Source: Firmicutes bacterium HGW-Firmicutes-15 (lineage in GTDB: Bacteria; Bacillota; Syntrophomonadia; Syntrophomonadales; Syntrophomonadaceae). Taken from it: 64,000 bases of DNA. A program made the translations under genes and the position numbers. Positions 53,508 through 63,323 of this stretch are shown piece after piece. The notes under the pieces were generated by a model. The model searched no databases and was not told the DNA's origin. It saw only the letters and a list, made by a program, of their open reading frames with translations. Position 1 is the stretch's first letter. The number at the start of each line of letters is the position of its first letter. The stretch covers positions 21,984-85,983 of the forward strand of contig PHAA01000013.1 in NCBI GenBank assembly GCA_002840245.1. The letters run 5' to 3'.

Positions 53508-53681
53508 ATGGAAGAGAGAGAGTTACTTGAGAAGTTGAAAGAAATGGCTCCGCAGGGAAGGATTAGCTGTAGTGAAGCCCGCCAATTAGCTGAAAAGCTA
53601 AATGTTAATCCCAGTGAAGTGGGAAAAGCCTGTAATGAGGCCAAAATTAAGATATATGCATGTGAATTAGGCTGTTTTTAA
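53508..53681 (+). CDS. 57-residue conserved-looking protein under Moco riboswitch control
   Basis: MEERELLEKLKEMAPQGR starts the protein; a helix-turn-helix-like middle (SEARQLAEKLNVNPSEVGKA) is followed by the end IKIYACELGCF with two cysteines. TTTGGAGG is 11 bases before the ATG. It is the first gene after the attenuator and 95 bases before moaA, so it belongs to the molybdopterin regulon. I recall similar CxLGCF-ended small proteins in anaerobes but no established function. It may bind DNA, a metal or a molybdoenzyme; none of these is shown. Confidence 0.8.
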   Translation: MEERELLEKLKEMAPQGRISCSEARQLAEKLNVNPSEVGKACNEAKIKIYACELGCF

Positions 53682-53776
53682 AGAGTATCAGAGATATAAA
53701 ACATCTTATTTTGATGGTCCCTAAGTGGGACAAGCCCGATCTTATAACGGTATTTAAAGCATAGCTAGGGAGGGCG

Positions 53777-54766
53777 ATGATTTTGTTTGATACCATGGGG
53801 AGAAACATTAACTATTTGCGTATTTCTATAACAGATCGATGTAATTTACGTTGTCGCTACTGTATGCCTTTAGAAGGGGTAGAGAAGCTGGGACATGATC
53901 GTATTTTATCTTTGGAAGAAATTGCCCGTTTGGTAAGGGTCGCTGCCCAGGTGGGTATAAGGAAAGTCAGGCTCACTGGGGGAGAGCCACTTATAAGAAA
54001 AAATATTAGCCAGTTGATTGGTTATATCCGCGAGATACCGGAGATTGACGATCTTGCCTTGACAACCAATGGTACTCTATTTGCCGATATGGCTGAAGAG
54101 CTATGGGGTGCTGGCTTGGATCGGATCAATTTCAGCTTGGACACTTTGGTTGCGGAAAAATATAAGTATATAACCCGCCAAGGAAGGTTGGAAGATGCCA
54201 CCAGGGCCATCAATAAAGCTTTAGAGCTTAAGATGGAACCAGTTAAGATAAACACTGTCTTGATAAAGGGTTTTAACGATAACGAAGTAATGGATTTTGC
54301 TGACTTAGCCTATAATCGTCCTCTTCATATTAGGTTTATCGAGTTTATGCCCATCGGTGACTTGAAGTTCTGGAACCGGGAAAATATAATAAGTAGCAGC
54401 GAAACTATGAATTTGATAAAAAGGAAATATAAACTGATAGAGGGCGGTAAGACAATCAAGGGTAGTGGTCCGGCTAAGTATTATACCTTGGAAGGTGGTC
54501 AGGGTTCGGTTGGTTTCATCAGCCCCATGAGCAATCATTTCTGTGGGGAATGTAATCGCATTAGAATGACTGCCGAAGGGAAATTGCGTGGTTGCCTTTA
54601 TGACAAAACCGAAACTGACCTAAAGGTGGCTCTGAGAACTGGTGCTAAGGACGAAGACCTCCGCCAAATATTTCTTAAGACTATAAACGCCAAACCGGAT
54701 AAACACAATATGAATTCCGGTTGGGGTGCGGAAAATCACCGTAAGATGTATCAAATAGGGGGCTAA
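53777..54766 (+). CDS. moaA: GTP 3',8-cyclase (molybdenum cofactor biosynthesis protein A)
   Basis: 329 residues, radical SAM enzyme for the first step of molybdopterin synthesis. The SAM cluster is Cys22, Cys26, Cys29 in DRCNLRCRYCMP. The C-terminal second cluster is in HFCGECNRIRMTAEGKLRGCLY. LTGGEPLIR is the SAM-binding GGEP motif. The C-terminus normally ends with a GG dipeptide, and here it ends IGG. The ribosome site GGGAGGG is very close to the ATG; TTG 53783, two codons later, is better spaced and may be the real start. Confidence 0.95.
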   Translation: MILFDTMGRNINYLRISITDRCNLRCRYCMPLEGVEKLGHDRILSLEEIARLVRVAAQVGIRKVRLTGGEPLIRKNISQLIGYIREIPEIDDLALTTNGTLFADMAEELWGAGLDRINFSLDTLVAEKYKYITRQGRLEDATRAINKALELKMEPVKINTVLIKGFNDNEVMDFADLAYNRPLHIRFIEFMPIGDLKFWNRENIISSSETMNLIKRKYKLIEGGKTIKGSGPAKYYTLEGGQGSVGFISPMSNHFCGECNRIRMTAEGKLRGCLYDKTETDLKVALRTGAKDEDLRQIFLKTINAKPDKHNMNSGWGAENHRKMYQIGG

Positions 54767-54770
54767 TTAG

Positions 54771-55262
54771 ATGAACCTCAGCCATATCAACGAGCAGGGC
54801 TATGCCAGGATGGTGGATGTAAGCGACAAAGAGGATACTACGAGAGTAGCGCGGGCCCAGGCCATTGTACGTATGCAAGCCCAAACCCTGCAGACTATTC
54901 GTGAGGGAGGCATTAAAAAGGGCGATGTATTGGCAGTAGCCCAGGTAGCGGGTATCATGGGAGCGAAACAAACCCCCAGCATCATACCCATGTGTCATCC
55001 GCTCATGTTGACCGGAGTAGATATAGAATTTAGCTTTGATGATGCCGACTCAACCCTGATTATTCGCTCACAGGTTAAAACCAGCGGCAAGACTGGGGTG
55101 GAAATGGAGGCCATAACTGCTGTTACAGTAGCTGCTCTGACTGTTTATGATATGTGCAAGGCGATAGATCGGTGGATGGAAATAACCGATGTGCAAGTTC
55201 TGGAAAAATCAGGGGGTAAAAGCGGGCATCTGAATAGAGTAGACAATAAGGAGGTAAAATAG
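54771..55262 (+). CDS. moaC: Cyclic pyranopterin monophosphate synthase
   Basis: 163 residues, standard length. MoaC converts the MoaA product to cyclic pyranopterin monophosphate. The active-site stretch MCHPLMLTGVDIEF and GVEMEAITAVTVAALTVYDMCKA with the conserved Glu-Met-Glu and Asp are intact. It begins 4 bases after moaA and touches the next gene. Confidence 0.95.
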   Translation: MNLSHINEQGYARMVDVSDKEDTTRVARAQAIVRMQAQTLQTIREGGIKKGDVLAVAQVAGIMGAKQTPSIIPMCHPLMLTGVDIEFSFDDADSTLIIRSQVKTSGKTGVEMEAITAVTVAALTVYDMCKAIDRWMEITDVQVLEKSGGKSGHLNRVDNKEVK

Positions 55263-55703
55263 GTGGGGAAGGGCAGGGTGCATTCGATTTGCATAAGTTC
55301 TGAGCGGGGGCAATTGAAGCAGGAAGTTGAAGAAGCCATGGTAATTACTGGATTTGGCATAGAAAACGATGGACACGGTGGCGATTGGGGACGGCAGGTC
55401 ACCTGTTTGAGCTGGGAAAGCGTCGTTAAGGTTAACCAGGAAAAGAACATGAATATCAAACCGGGGCAGTTTGCCGAAAACATACTAATTGAAGGTCTGG
55501 ACTTAGCCCTGACAGGCGTGGGCGGCAAGTTGAAAATCGGTGTGGATATAGTACTGGAGGTTACCCAGGTGGGTAAGGAAGATCACCCCAGCGTAGTGAC
55601 CCGGACTTTTGGTGTGACGCTTTTGCCTTATGAGGGGCTTTTTTGTAGGGTACTAAATGGGGGGGAGATAAAAAAGGGAGATCCGGTTGAGGTGATGAAT
55701 TAA
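55263..55703 (+). CDS. MOSC-domain protein
   Basis: 146 residues spanning a small MOSC domain (molybdenum cofactor sulfurase C-terminal fold): VITGFGIENDGHGGDWGRQVTCL and IKPGQFAENILIEGLDL. The group lacks the sulfurase part; members such as YiiM bind Moco or act in detoxification with it. It lies directly between moaC and mogA with overlapping starts and stops, a common arrangement in Clostridia, so it may help carry or trim the cofactor. GTG start with AGGAGG upstream. Confidence 0.9.
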   Translation: MGKGRVHSICISSERGQLKQEVEEAMVITGFGIENDGHGGDWGRQVTCLSWESVVKVNQEKNMNIKPGQFAENILIEGLDLALTGVGGKLKIGVDIVLEVTQVGKEDHPSVVTRTFGVTLLPYEGLFCRVLNGGEIKKGDPVEVMN

Positions 55704-56194
55704 TGTATAAAACTGGCATTTTAATAATGAGCGATAAAGGTTCCCGGGGAGAAAGGGAGGACGGAAGTGGCCAACAAATTCGAAACATGTTAGCTGATCA
55801 GGGTTTTCAGTTTGATTATTATGATATTATTCCGGATGAGGAAGACATAATTATAGAAAAATTAATATATGGATGTGATCAACTCAAGCTGGACATTATA
55901 TTTACTTCGGGAGGGACCGGCTTTTCCAGCCGGGATGTTACTCCGGAAGCTACCATGCAAGTAATACATCGAATCACACCGGGGATACCAGAAGCCATTC
56001 GTTATTATGGCTTGCAAAAGACGCCTAAGGCCATGCTGTCCAGAGCGGTGGCGGGTATGAGGGGAAAGACCTTAATCATTAACCTGCCAGGAAGCGTTAA
56101 AGGAGTAAGGGAGTCCATTGAGGCTATTTTACCTGCGCTGGGCCACGGGCTAGACATTATTATTGGCTCCAGCACAGAGTGCGGACAAGGCTAG
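55703..56194 (+). CDS. mogA: Molybdopterin adenylyltransferase (MogA/MoaB family)
   Basis: 163 residues, the MogA/MoaB fold that adenylates molybdopterin before metal insertion. Motifs are GILIMSDKGSRGEREDGSG at the start, IIFTSGGTGFSSRDVTPEAT near 75-94, and LIINLPGSVKGVRESIEAILPAL. The ATG overlaps the MOSC gene stop by one base. Last gene of the moa unit, followed by a terminator. MoeA, which adds the metal, is not in the window. Confidence 0.92.
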   Translation: MYKTGILIMSDKGSRGEREDGSGQQIRNMLADQGFQFDYYDIIPDEEDIIIEKLIYGCDQLKLDIIFTSGGTGFSSRDVTPEATMQVIHRITPGIPEAIRYYGLQKTPKAMLSRAVAGMRGKTLIINLPGSVKGVRESIEAILPALGHGLDIIIGSSTECGQG

Positions 56195-56225
56195 GACCGG
56201 CGAAATATTGTTTTGCAGTTCCTCC

Positions 56226-56265
56226 AAAAAGACAGGGAACAGGCCAGAATGATGCCTGTCTTTTT
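56226..56265 (+). terminator. Terminator of the moa operon
   Basis: AAAAAGACAGG pairs with CCTGTCTTTTT (11 bp), and the transcript exits through TTTTTTT, 31 bases after mogA. Confidence 0.9.
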
Positions 56266-56364
56266 TTATTTCTGAAATAGTTAGCAATATGAAGGTATAA
56301 AAGGAAAAAGGCAGGAGAATAATAATAATCGAAAATATTGGGCGGATTCAGCCAGTATTGCGAT

Positions 56365-56393
56365 TTGTATACTTGGCTACTCTTGCCTAATAT
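56365..56393 (+). promoter_or_regulatory. SigmaA promoter of groESL
   Basis: TTGTAT, a 17-base spacer and TAATAT, ending 12 bases before the CIRCE operator, the normal layout for HrcA-controlled genes. Confidence 0.75.
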
Positions 56394-56405
56394 TATAGAT
56401 GAATG

Positions 56406-56432
56406 TTAGCACTCACAAACGTTGAGTGCTAA
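56406..56432. promoter_or_regulatory. CIRCE operator (HrcA binding site)
   Basis: TTAGCACTC, nine bases, GAGTGCTAA is an exact match to the CIRCE inverted repeat bound by the heat-shock repressor HrcA. It lies just downstream of the groESL promoter. hrcA itself is outside the window. Confidence 0.97.
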
Positions 56433-56458
56433 CAACAAATATTAAAGGAGGCATACCT

Positions 56459-56749
56459 GTGAAGATTAAACCGTTAGGCGACCGTGTGGTAGTGAAAGTA
56501 GTCGAAGTGGCTGAAGAAAAAACCAAGAGCGGGCTGTTTGTGCCTGACACAGCCAAGGAAAAACCCCAGGAAGCAGAAATTATGGCAGTGGGTCCTGGCT
56601 CATTAAACGATAAGGGCGAAAGAGTAGCCATAGATGTTGTAGTAGGGGATAAGATTATCTTTTCGAAATACGGCGGTATGGAAATCAAGTTGGATGGCGA
56701 AACGTTTCTTATTTTAACCGAGAGAGATATTCTAGCTAAAATAATCTAA
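56459..56749 (+). CDS. groES: Co-chaperonin GroES
   Basis: 96 residues from GTG 56459, with AAAGGAGG upstream (a longer frame would run into CIRCE). The lid of the GroEL folding chamber. [12 protein letters not shown] at the start, a mobile loop around residues 17-32 ([14 protein letters not shown]) and [18 protein letters not shown] are typical. GroEL follows 23 bases later. Confidence 0.97.
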   Translation: MKIKPLGDRVVVKVVEVAEEKTKSGLFVPDTAKEKPQEAEIMAVGPGSLNDKGERVAIDVVVGDKIIFSKYGGMEIKLDGETFLILTERDILAKII

Positions 56750-56772
56750 TATTAAATAAGGAGGGTACATAG

Positions 56773-58419
<1,647 letters not shown>

Positions 58420-58461
58420 GCTTCCACCCATTTCCGAGATAAACTGAAACTAATTAAACAG

Positions 58462-58495
58462 AGCCGGTGTAGTGAAAAAACTACACCGGCTTTTT
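58462..58495 (+). terminator. Terminator of groESL
   Basis: AGCCGGTGTAGT pairs perfectly with ACTACACCGGCT (12 bp, six-base loop), directly followed by TTTTATT. Confidence 0.95.
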
Positions 58496-58674
58496 ATTGT
58501 GATGATTTCTTGATAACCCCTAACTATTCTAAAAGCAGTCATTGTAATAGCTTTTATGGAATAATATTCTGCTCCTGAATTCGGTATATATTAAAAAATG
58601 GTCTAATACAATATATTACGAATTGAGTAGGCTGTTTATCTATACTAACTTCCTAGGAACTTATAGTGTAAGGG

Positions 58675-59388
58675 GTGAGGGTAATAAACAAAACCAGATG
58701 GATCATATTGCTGTCTTCGATTATGTTACTCGCTATATTGACCGGTGCCAAGACCATAAGCCAATATTATGAAAGATCGCAACTGGAACCGGGGATGGAG
58801 CTGCAGACAGCCCTCAACAATATGCTTGGAAGCGATAGTTTTAGATACAAACTACATTCTGGATTTACGGTCGATGATCGAAAGGAGGTGATAAGTGAGG
58901 TAGAAGGAGAAAAACAAGATGGTAATACGCATATAAAGGGGGAGATGGTTAACACACCAGTCGATATTTATTATATTAATCGAACCATCTATAACTATGA
59001 TTCTCTTTCGAAAAAATGGTTGGTCATAGAGAGTGGTACCACAAATTCCGAAGAGATATTAATTTCAGAATTAAATCCCCTGTCTAATTTCAGGTTTAAT
59101 AACTTGAATCAGGTAGAAAAACTTAGGTTTGAAATAATAGATGGTGCGGAATGCCTGGTGGTGAAATGTAGGCCTTCAGTTGAGAGCCAGTTATTGGAGA
59201 ATCTGTGGAAGGATTTTGAATACCTTATATGGATCGATTATCACGATGATAATATTAGGAAGGCAGCTCTAACTGCCACTAATAAACGCAATGAAAAAAC
59301 CAGTCTGGACATCCAAGTGGAGTTCTCTGATTTTGGTAAAAAGATAGAGATAACAGCTCCTGATAGGAGTTCCCAGAATAAAAAATAA
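58675..59388 (+). CDS. Membrane-anchored extracellular protein of unknown function
   Basis: 237 residues. One N-terminal hydrophobic helix (about 9-27, no lipobox cysteine) suggests a signal anchor, with the rest outside the cell. The remainder alternates beta-strand segments and resembles lipoprotein-type folds that bind lipids or peptides (HSGFTVDDRKEV, DIYYINRTIYNYDSLSKKW), but I do not recognise a family. GTG start; the purine-rich AAGGG is very close to it, so the true start is uncertain. Shares a bidirectional terminator with the DtxR-type gene. Confidence 0.75.
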   Translation: MRVINKTRWIILLSSIMLLAILTGAKTISQYYERSQLEPGMELQTALNNMLGSDSFRYKLHSGFTVDDRKEVISEVEGEKQDGNTHIKGEMVNTPVDIYYINRTIYNYDSLSKKWLVIESGTTNSEEILISELNPLSNFRFNNLNQVEKLRFEIIDGAECLVVKCRPSVESQLLENLWKDFEYLIWIDYHDDNIRKAALTATNKRNEKTSLDIQVEFSDFGKKIEITAPDRSSQNKK

Positions 59389-59400
59389 ATGACAATGAAT

Positions 59401-59440
59401 AAAAAACGAGGGCCTTATTGCTTACTGGCCCTCGTTTTTT
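59401..59440. terminator. Bidirectional terminator overlapping the end of the DtxR-type gene
   Basis: AAAAAACGAGGGCC pairs with GGCCCTCGTTTTTT (14 bp, 12-base loop), with T runs on both strands. The last codons of the minus-strand repressor gene lie within the hairpin. Confidence 0.92.
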
Positions 59441-59904
59441 TTCTCAAACTGATGAAGCCTTTTGATGATATCAGGATTTGCTAATGCAAAATCATTAAAT
59501 ATTTCAATCTTTTCAAGAGTATCCAAGCTAAGATGATGCTCGATTAATTCGGTTTCGACTAATACGTTATTTTCAACACCTAGATTTTTAAGAAAAGTTT
59601 CAACGGTATTATGCCGGGTCAGAAGGAATTCACCAATATTTTTTCCTTTTTCCGTTAGCTGAATAATTCCATATTTTTCATAATTAATATAAGTCATTTT
59701 AGATAGCTTTTGGGCAACTTTTGACGCTGATGATGCTTTAACATTTAGCTGCTTAGCAAGGTTGTTGATGCGAATATATCCCTCTGTCAAGCAGTTTCTA
59801 TAAATCATCTCCAGATAATCTTCCATACTGGGAGTAAGATTGCTTTGGTTTTTTTTTAGTATTTCATAACCCCGGACTGTATAAAAATCTTGGTCATTTT
59901 CCAT
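59422..59904 (-). CDS. DtxR/MntR-family metal-dependent transcriptional repressor
   Basis: 160 residues. A winged helix-turn-helix at about 20-85 (MEDYLEMIYRNC, IRINNLAKQLNVKASSASKVAQKLSKM) and a dimerisation and metal-binding domain at about 85-145 with ETELIEHHLS, which carries the metal-ligand Glu and His. The SH3-like third domain is missing, as in MntR and in short clostridial relatives. It diverges from feoAB, with an inverted repeat in the shared region, so it probably represses iron uptake when Fe(II) is plentiful. The N-terminus is about 20 residues longer than usual. Confidence 0.9.
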   Translation of the reverse strand: MENDQDFYTVRGYEILKKNQSNLTPSMEDYLEMIYRNCLTEGYIRINNLAKQLNVKASSASKVAQKLSKMTYINYEKYGIIQLTEKGKNIGEFLLTRHNTVETFLKNLGVENNVLVETELIEHHLSLDTLEKIEIFNDFALANPDIIKRLHQFEKKNEGQ

Positions 59905-60004
59905 GCTATCACACCTTTCCAGAGCTTTATATTTCCATGAAATTGAGTCTTAAAGTATTGCTAATACTCTCCTGCTAATAGTAGTAACAATAGGAGTCGC
60001 TGAG

Positions 60005-60053
60005 TCATAGTATAAGTCGTGAGAAAAAAAGCTTCTCACGACTTATACTATGA
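60005..60053. promoter_or_regulatory. 21-bp-arm perfect inverted repeat in front of feoA
   Basis: The arm 60005-60025 (TCATAGTATAAGTCG..., 21 bases) is exactly complementary to 60033-60053, with a 7-base A-rich loop. It lies between the divergent DtxR-type gene and feoA, 44 bases before the feoA start. It can be the repressor's operator, a hairpin in the feoA leader, or both. It is longer than usual DtxR-family sites. Confidence 0.6.
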
Positions 60054-60096
60054 TATGGTTTGTTTAAAAATTATTACTTTTACGGGGGTATCAATT

Positions 60097-60345
60097 ATGG
60101 GAAGTCTCATTCCATTGCATCATCTGTCTCCGGGCAGCTTTGGCAAAGTTCGAAAATTGACCGCTCAGGGAAATGAAAGAAGAAGAATGCTGGATTTAGG
60201 GCTTATTTATGACACGAAAGTGGAATCACTGAGAAAAAGCCCTTCAGGAGATCCCGTGGCCTACGAAATTCGAGGGGCAGTCATCGCACTTCGTTCAGAG
60301 GAAGCATCTCAAATACTAGTGGAATTACTAAGGACGGATAGATAG
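60097..60345 (+). CDS. feoA: Ferrous iron transport protein A
   Basis: 82 residues, SH3-like FeoA domain that assists FeoB: LSPGSFGKVRKL at the start, RRRMLDLGLIYDTKVESL, then GDPVAYEIRGAVIALRSEEA. ATG 60097 is chosen because GGGGGT is 8 bases upstream; the longer open frame runs into the inverted repeat. feoB follows after 13 bases. Confidence 0.95.
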   Translation: MGSLIPLHHLSPGSFGKVRKLTAQGNERRRMLDLGLIYDTKVESLRKSPSGDPVAYEIRGAVIALRSEEASQILVELLRTDR

Positions 60346-60358
60346 GGTGGTATTGTAA

Positions 60359-62506
60359 ATGGGTCTGACACATCAATCCACTGGGCTGGGTGCAATGAAA
60401 GAAATGTTTCAGGTGCAGCTGAATTCATCGAATGATTTGGTAATTGCTTTAGCAGGAAACCCTAATACGGGGAAAAGCACGGTCTTCAACACGCTGACAG
60501 GATTAAATCAGCATACCGGAAACTGGCCAGGGAAAACAGTAACGAATGCTCAAGGTAAATATACACATAAAGGGAATAATTATATTCTGGTTGATTTGCC
60601 CGGTACCTATTCCCTATTGGCAAATTCAATTGATGAGGAAGTCGCAAGAGATTTTATCTGCTTTGGCAGACCGGATGCAACGGTGGTGGTGACCGATGCT
60701 ACAAGTCTGGAAAGAAACTTGAACATGGTTTTCCAGGTCATGGAAATTACAGACAATGTGGTTGTTTGTGTGAACCTTTTAGATGAGGCCAGAAGAAAAA
60801 ATATCCACATTGATTTAGAAAAACTTTCCAAACTTCTGGGGGTTCCTGTGATAGGGACGAATGCCAGAGTTGGGGTGGGTTTAAATGAATTACAGGATGC
60901 AGTATATAGTGTAGCTAGCGGTGAGGTAAAGACCAATTCAATAGAGATTCGTTATGATGAAGTCGTGGAAGACTTACTCCGGATGCTTGAACCCAATATT
61001 CGAGAAAGCATAAAAGATAAAATCAAAAGCAGGTGGGTGGCTTTAAGGTTAATTGAGGGTGACATTACAATTCTTGATACCCTCAAAAATTATCTTGGAA
61101 CTGATATACGGGAAGATAATACCGTCTCAGCTGCGTTAACAAGGGTTGCACAATACTTAGATAAAAGGCAGATTGGAAAAGATGAACTCCGGGATAGAAT
61201 GGTGACAAGGATTATTAAATTTTCGGAAGAAATTCGTGAAAAGACAGTGATCTTTGAAAACCAACAATATAATCAGTTGGACCGCAAAATCGATAATATC
61301 CTAACATCTAGATTTACTGGAATACCTATTATGATCACCTTATTGGGATTGGTATTTTGGATTACGATTCAAGGAGCTAATTATCCTTCCCAAGCTTTAG
61401 CCATGGGCCTATTCTGGATTGAGGAACGCTTAACCGATTTTTTTGTATGGGCCGGTTGGCCGGATTGGCTATATGGAGCGTTGGTTCTAGGCATGTATCG
61501 AACCCTGGCCTGGGTTGTAGCAGTAATGTTACCACCGATGGCGATTTTCTTTCCCTTATTTACAATTTTAGAAGATTTGGGATACCTCCCGCGAGTTGCC
61601 TTCAATTTAGATAATTTTTTCAAGAAAGCTTGTGCCTGTGGGAAACAGGCATTAACTATGTGTATGGGATTCGGGTGTAATGCAGCAGGGGTGATCGCCT
61701 GCAGAATTATTGATTCCCCCAGGGAGCGGCTGATTGCAACTATTACCAATAACTTTGTTCCCTGTAACGGACGTTTTCCTACTTTGATTGCACTGGCCAT
61801 GATTTTTATCGCTGGGACAGCAGGTAAATACCAAACTCTCATCGCAGCCCTTGCTATTGTAGCGATAATAGTACTAGGGATAGTGATAACGCTAATTGTT
61901 TCAAGAGTTTTATCTCAGACAATTTTGAAAGGGTTACCCTCTTCTTTTACCTTAGAACTGCCCCCTTATAGAAAACCTCAAGTGGGAAGGATTATCTTGC
62001 ACTCAATCTATGATAGAACATTGTTCGTTTTAGCTCGGGCGGCGATGGTGGCAGCACCAGCGGGGTTAATTATTTGGATTTTGGCTAACTTCCACATTGG
62101 TGGGATAAGTCTTATACAATATGGAGCTAATATTTTAGATCCTCTCGCTTATTATTTAGGGTTGGATGGATTTATCCTGATGGCATTTATATTAGGATTT
62201 CCAGCCAATGAAATTGTCATCCCCATCCTTATTATGACCTATCTGGCTACAGGCCATATGATCGAATTAGACAACCTGGAAGCTTTAAGGGAATTGTTTG
62301 TGTCTAATGGATGGACTTGGCTGACAGCAGTATGTACTATGCTGTTTTGCCTCAACCACTTCCCCTGCGGAACTACAATGCTGACCATCTATAAAGAGAC
62401 TCAAAGCAAGAAATGGCCTTTAATTGCTTTTTTTGTACCTACCATAACTGGCATGATTCTATGTTTTGTGGTGGCACAAACCGTACGATTTTTGGGATTG
62501 GTATAA
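60359..62506 (+). CDS. feoB: Ferrous iron transporter FeoB
   Basis: 715 residues, the GTP-gated Fe(II) importer. The G domain has G1 GNPNTGKST near 34-42, G3 DLPGTYSL and G4 NLLD. A helical regulator follows to about residue 260. The membrane part has about eight or more helices with Gate-like segments GFGCNAAGVIACR (conserved Cys) and GFPANEIVIPIL, and the late motif HFPCGTT. ATG with AGGGTGGT upstream. Controlled with feoA by the divergent DtxR-type gene, presumably. Confidence 0.96.
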   Translation: MGLTHQSTGLGAMKEMFQVQLNSSNDLVIALAGNPNTGKSTVFNTLTGLNQHTGNWPGKTVTNAQGKYTHKGNNYILVDLPGTYSLLANSIDEEVARDFICFGRPDATVVVTDATSLERNLNMVFQVMEITDNVVVCVNLLDEARRKNIHIDLEKLSKLLGVPVIGTNARVGVGLNELQDAVYSVASGEVKTNSIEIRYDEVVEDLLRMLEPNIRESIKDKIKSRWVALRLIEGDITILDTLKNYLGTDIREDNTVSAALTRVAQYLDKRQIGKDELRDRMVTRIIKFSEEIREKTVIFENQQYNQLDRKIDNILTSRFTGIPIMITLLGLVFWITIQGANYPSQALAMGLFWIEERLTDFFVWAGWPDWLYGALVLGMYRTLAWVVAVMLPPMAIFFPLFTILEDLGYLPRVAFNLDNFFKKACACGKQALTMCMGFGCNAAGVIACRIIDSPRERLIATITNNFVPCNGRFPTLIALAMIFIAGTAGKYQTLIAALAIVAIIVLGIVITLIVSRVLSQTILKGLPSSFTLELPPYRKPQVGRIILHSIYDRTLFVLARAAMVAAPAGLIIWILANFHIGGISLIQYGANILDPLAYYLGLDGFILMAFILGFPANEIVIPILIMTYLATGHMIELDNLEALRELFVSNGWTWLTAVCTMLFCLNHFPCGTTMLTIYKETQSKKWPLIAFFVPTITGMILCFVVAQTVRFLGLV

Positions 62507-62942
62507 CTATATGGATTCATATCGCTAATAGTATTATGTATTCCTTTTTTTACATGAGCAAAAGGAATAGACGCCCCTGGTGTGGGGCGTCTCAGGAATT
62601 CAGTCTTTCCTTTTTCCACATTGCCTACAAAACCAATAGCTAACAATGTGCGTATTCTCTTCAAAGAATGGCACTAACCTATGTCCTGAGAAATAACACC
62701 GTATTTTCCTGAACACGACACACCTCCTTTCTTAAAGTGGCTCGGTTACTCCTTAGATCAGAGCAACTTCCACAGTTGGCATGTATTGGCAGCAAGAACT
62801 ATCCCCTACCATAATATGGCTTATGTAGTTGAAAGGTTCCCAGACTTCCAAATATTAAAGTGCAGTAGTGGTGAGAATTTCTAAATATACGCTGTTAGTA
62901 AATGGGCAAAAATAAAGAGGCTCGAAAGCCTCTGAATTCCCT
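62507..62942. other. Intergenic region of 436 bases after feoB
   Basis: No gene. A perfect 9-bp hairpin AGACGCCCC / GGGGCGTCT (62569-62592) without a T run follows feoB by 63 bases and may be its terminator. Near 62725 a CACCTCCTTTC stretch reads on the reverse strand as a GGAGG-type site, but no frame follows. The right end is the tRNA terminator listed separately. Confidence 0.45.
62916..62933 (-). terminator. Terminator of the truncated tRNA gene
   Basis: AGAGGCT pairs with AGCCTCT around CGAA. On the reverse strand the stem exits into TTTATTTTT, 11 bases after the CCA end of the tRNA fragment. Confidence 0.8.
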
Positions 62943-62943
62943 A

Positions 62944-62979
62944 TGGTGCGGATGAGAGGACTCGAACCTCCACGCCTCT
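62944..62979 (-). tRNA. 3' end of a tRNA gene (truncated; possibly tRNA-Leu)
   Basis: The reverse strand ends with CATCCGCACCA (acceptor strand, discriminator A, encoded CCA) preceded by a correct T arm GGAGG-TTCGAGT-CCTCT and by GGCGT, which fits the end of a long class II variable arm. No matching GCGGATG 5' acceptor, D arm or anticodon arm follows within 150 bases, so only about 36 bases of the tRNA are present. It has its own terminator. It fits an attachment-site remnant at the edge of an integrated element. Confidence 0.75.
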
Positions 62980-62999
62980 CTTCCGACACATTGCCTTAT

Positions 63000-63323
63000 C
63001 AGCTGGCGGAACTCTTGCTGCTGAAAATATTGGAGCACCTGCCTGGTTATAAAAAGCCAGACCTGCAGAAGTGGTCAAAAAGTATGGATGCTATCCTGCG
63101 CTTGGACAAAAGACCTCCGGACGAAGTGAAACAGGTAATTATCTTTGCCCAGGGCGACTCGTTCTGGCAAGCCAATATTCTGAGCGTGGATAAACTGCGC
63201 AAGCATTATGACCGGCTTAACTCGCGTCGCCTGCAGGCGCGCGCTTCACCGCCAGCTCGGGGAGCGGCTGGGCAGGGCATGAATGGGGAGGAAGACGATG
63301 AGTATAACGGGTTTTTCCAGTGA
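63000..63323 (+). pseudogene. C-terminal fragment of a phage-type replication initiator (DnaD/replisome-organiser-like)
   Basis: The frame gives LPGYKKPDLQKWSKSMDAILRL, then PDEVKQVIIFAQGDSFWQANILSVDKLRKHYDRL. This is the C-terminal domain that phage replication proteins use to bind the helicase loader. The frame has no proper N-terminus; further upstream it is read through the tRNA fragment, which is not coding. The end overlaps the next gene by 26 bases, as in intact phage modules. GC-richer than the chromosome to its left. Confidence 0.7.

Noticed and set aside
62943..63000. N-terminus of a protein beginning MVRMRGLEPPRL
   Set aside because: This is the reverse-complement translation of the tRNA T arm and acceptor end, a well-known spurious open frame.
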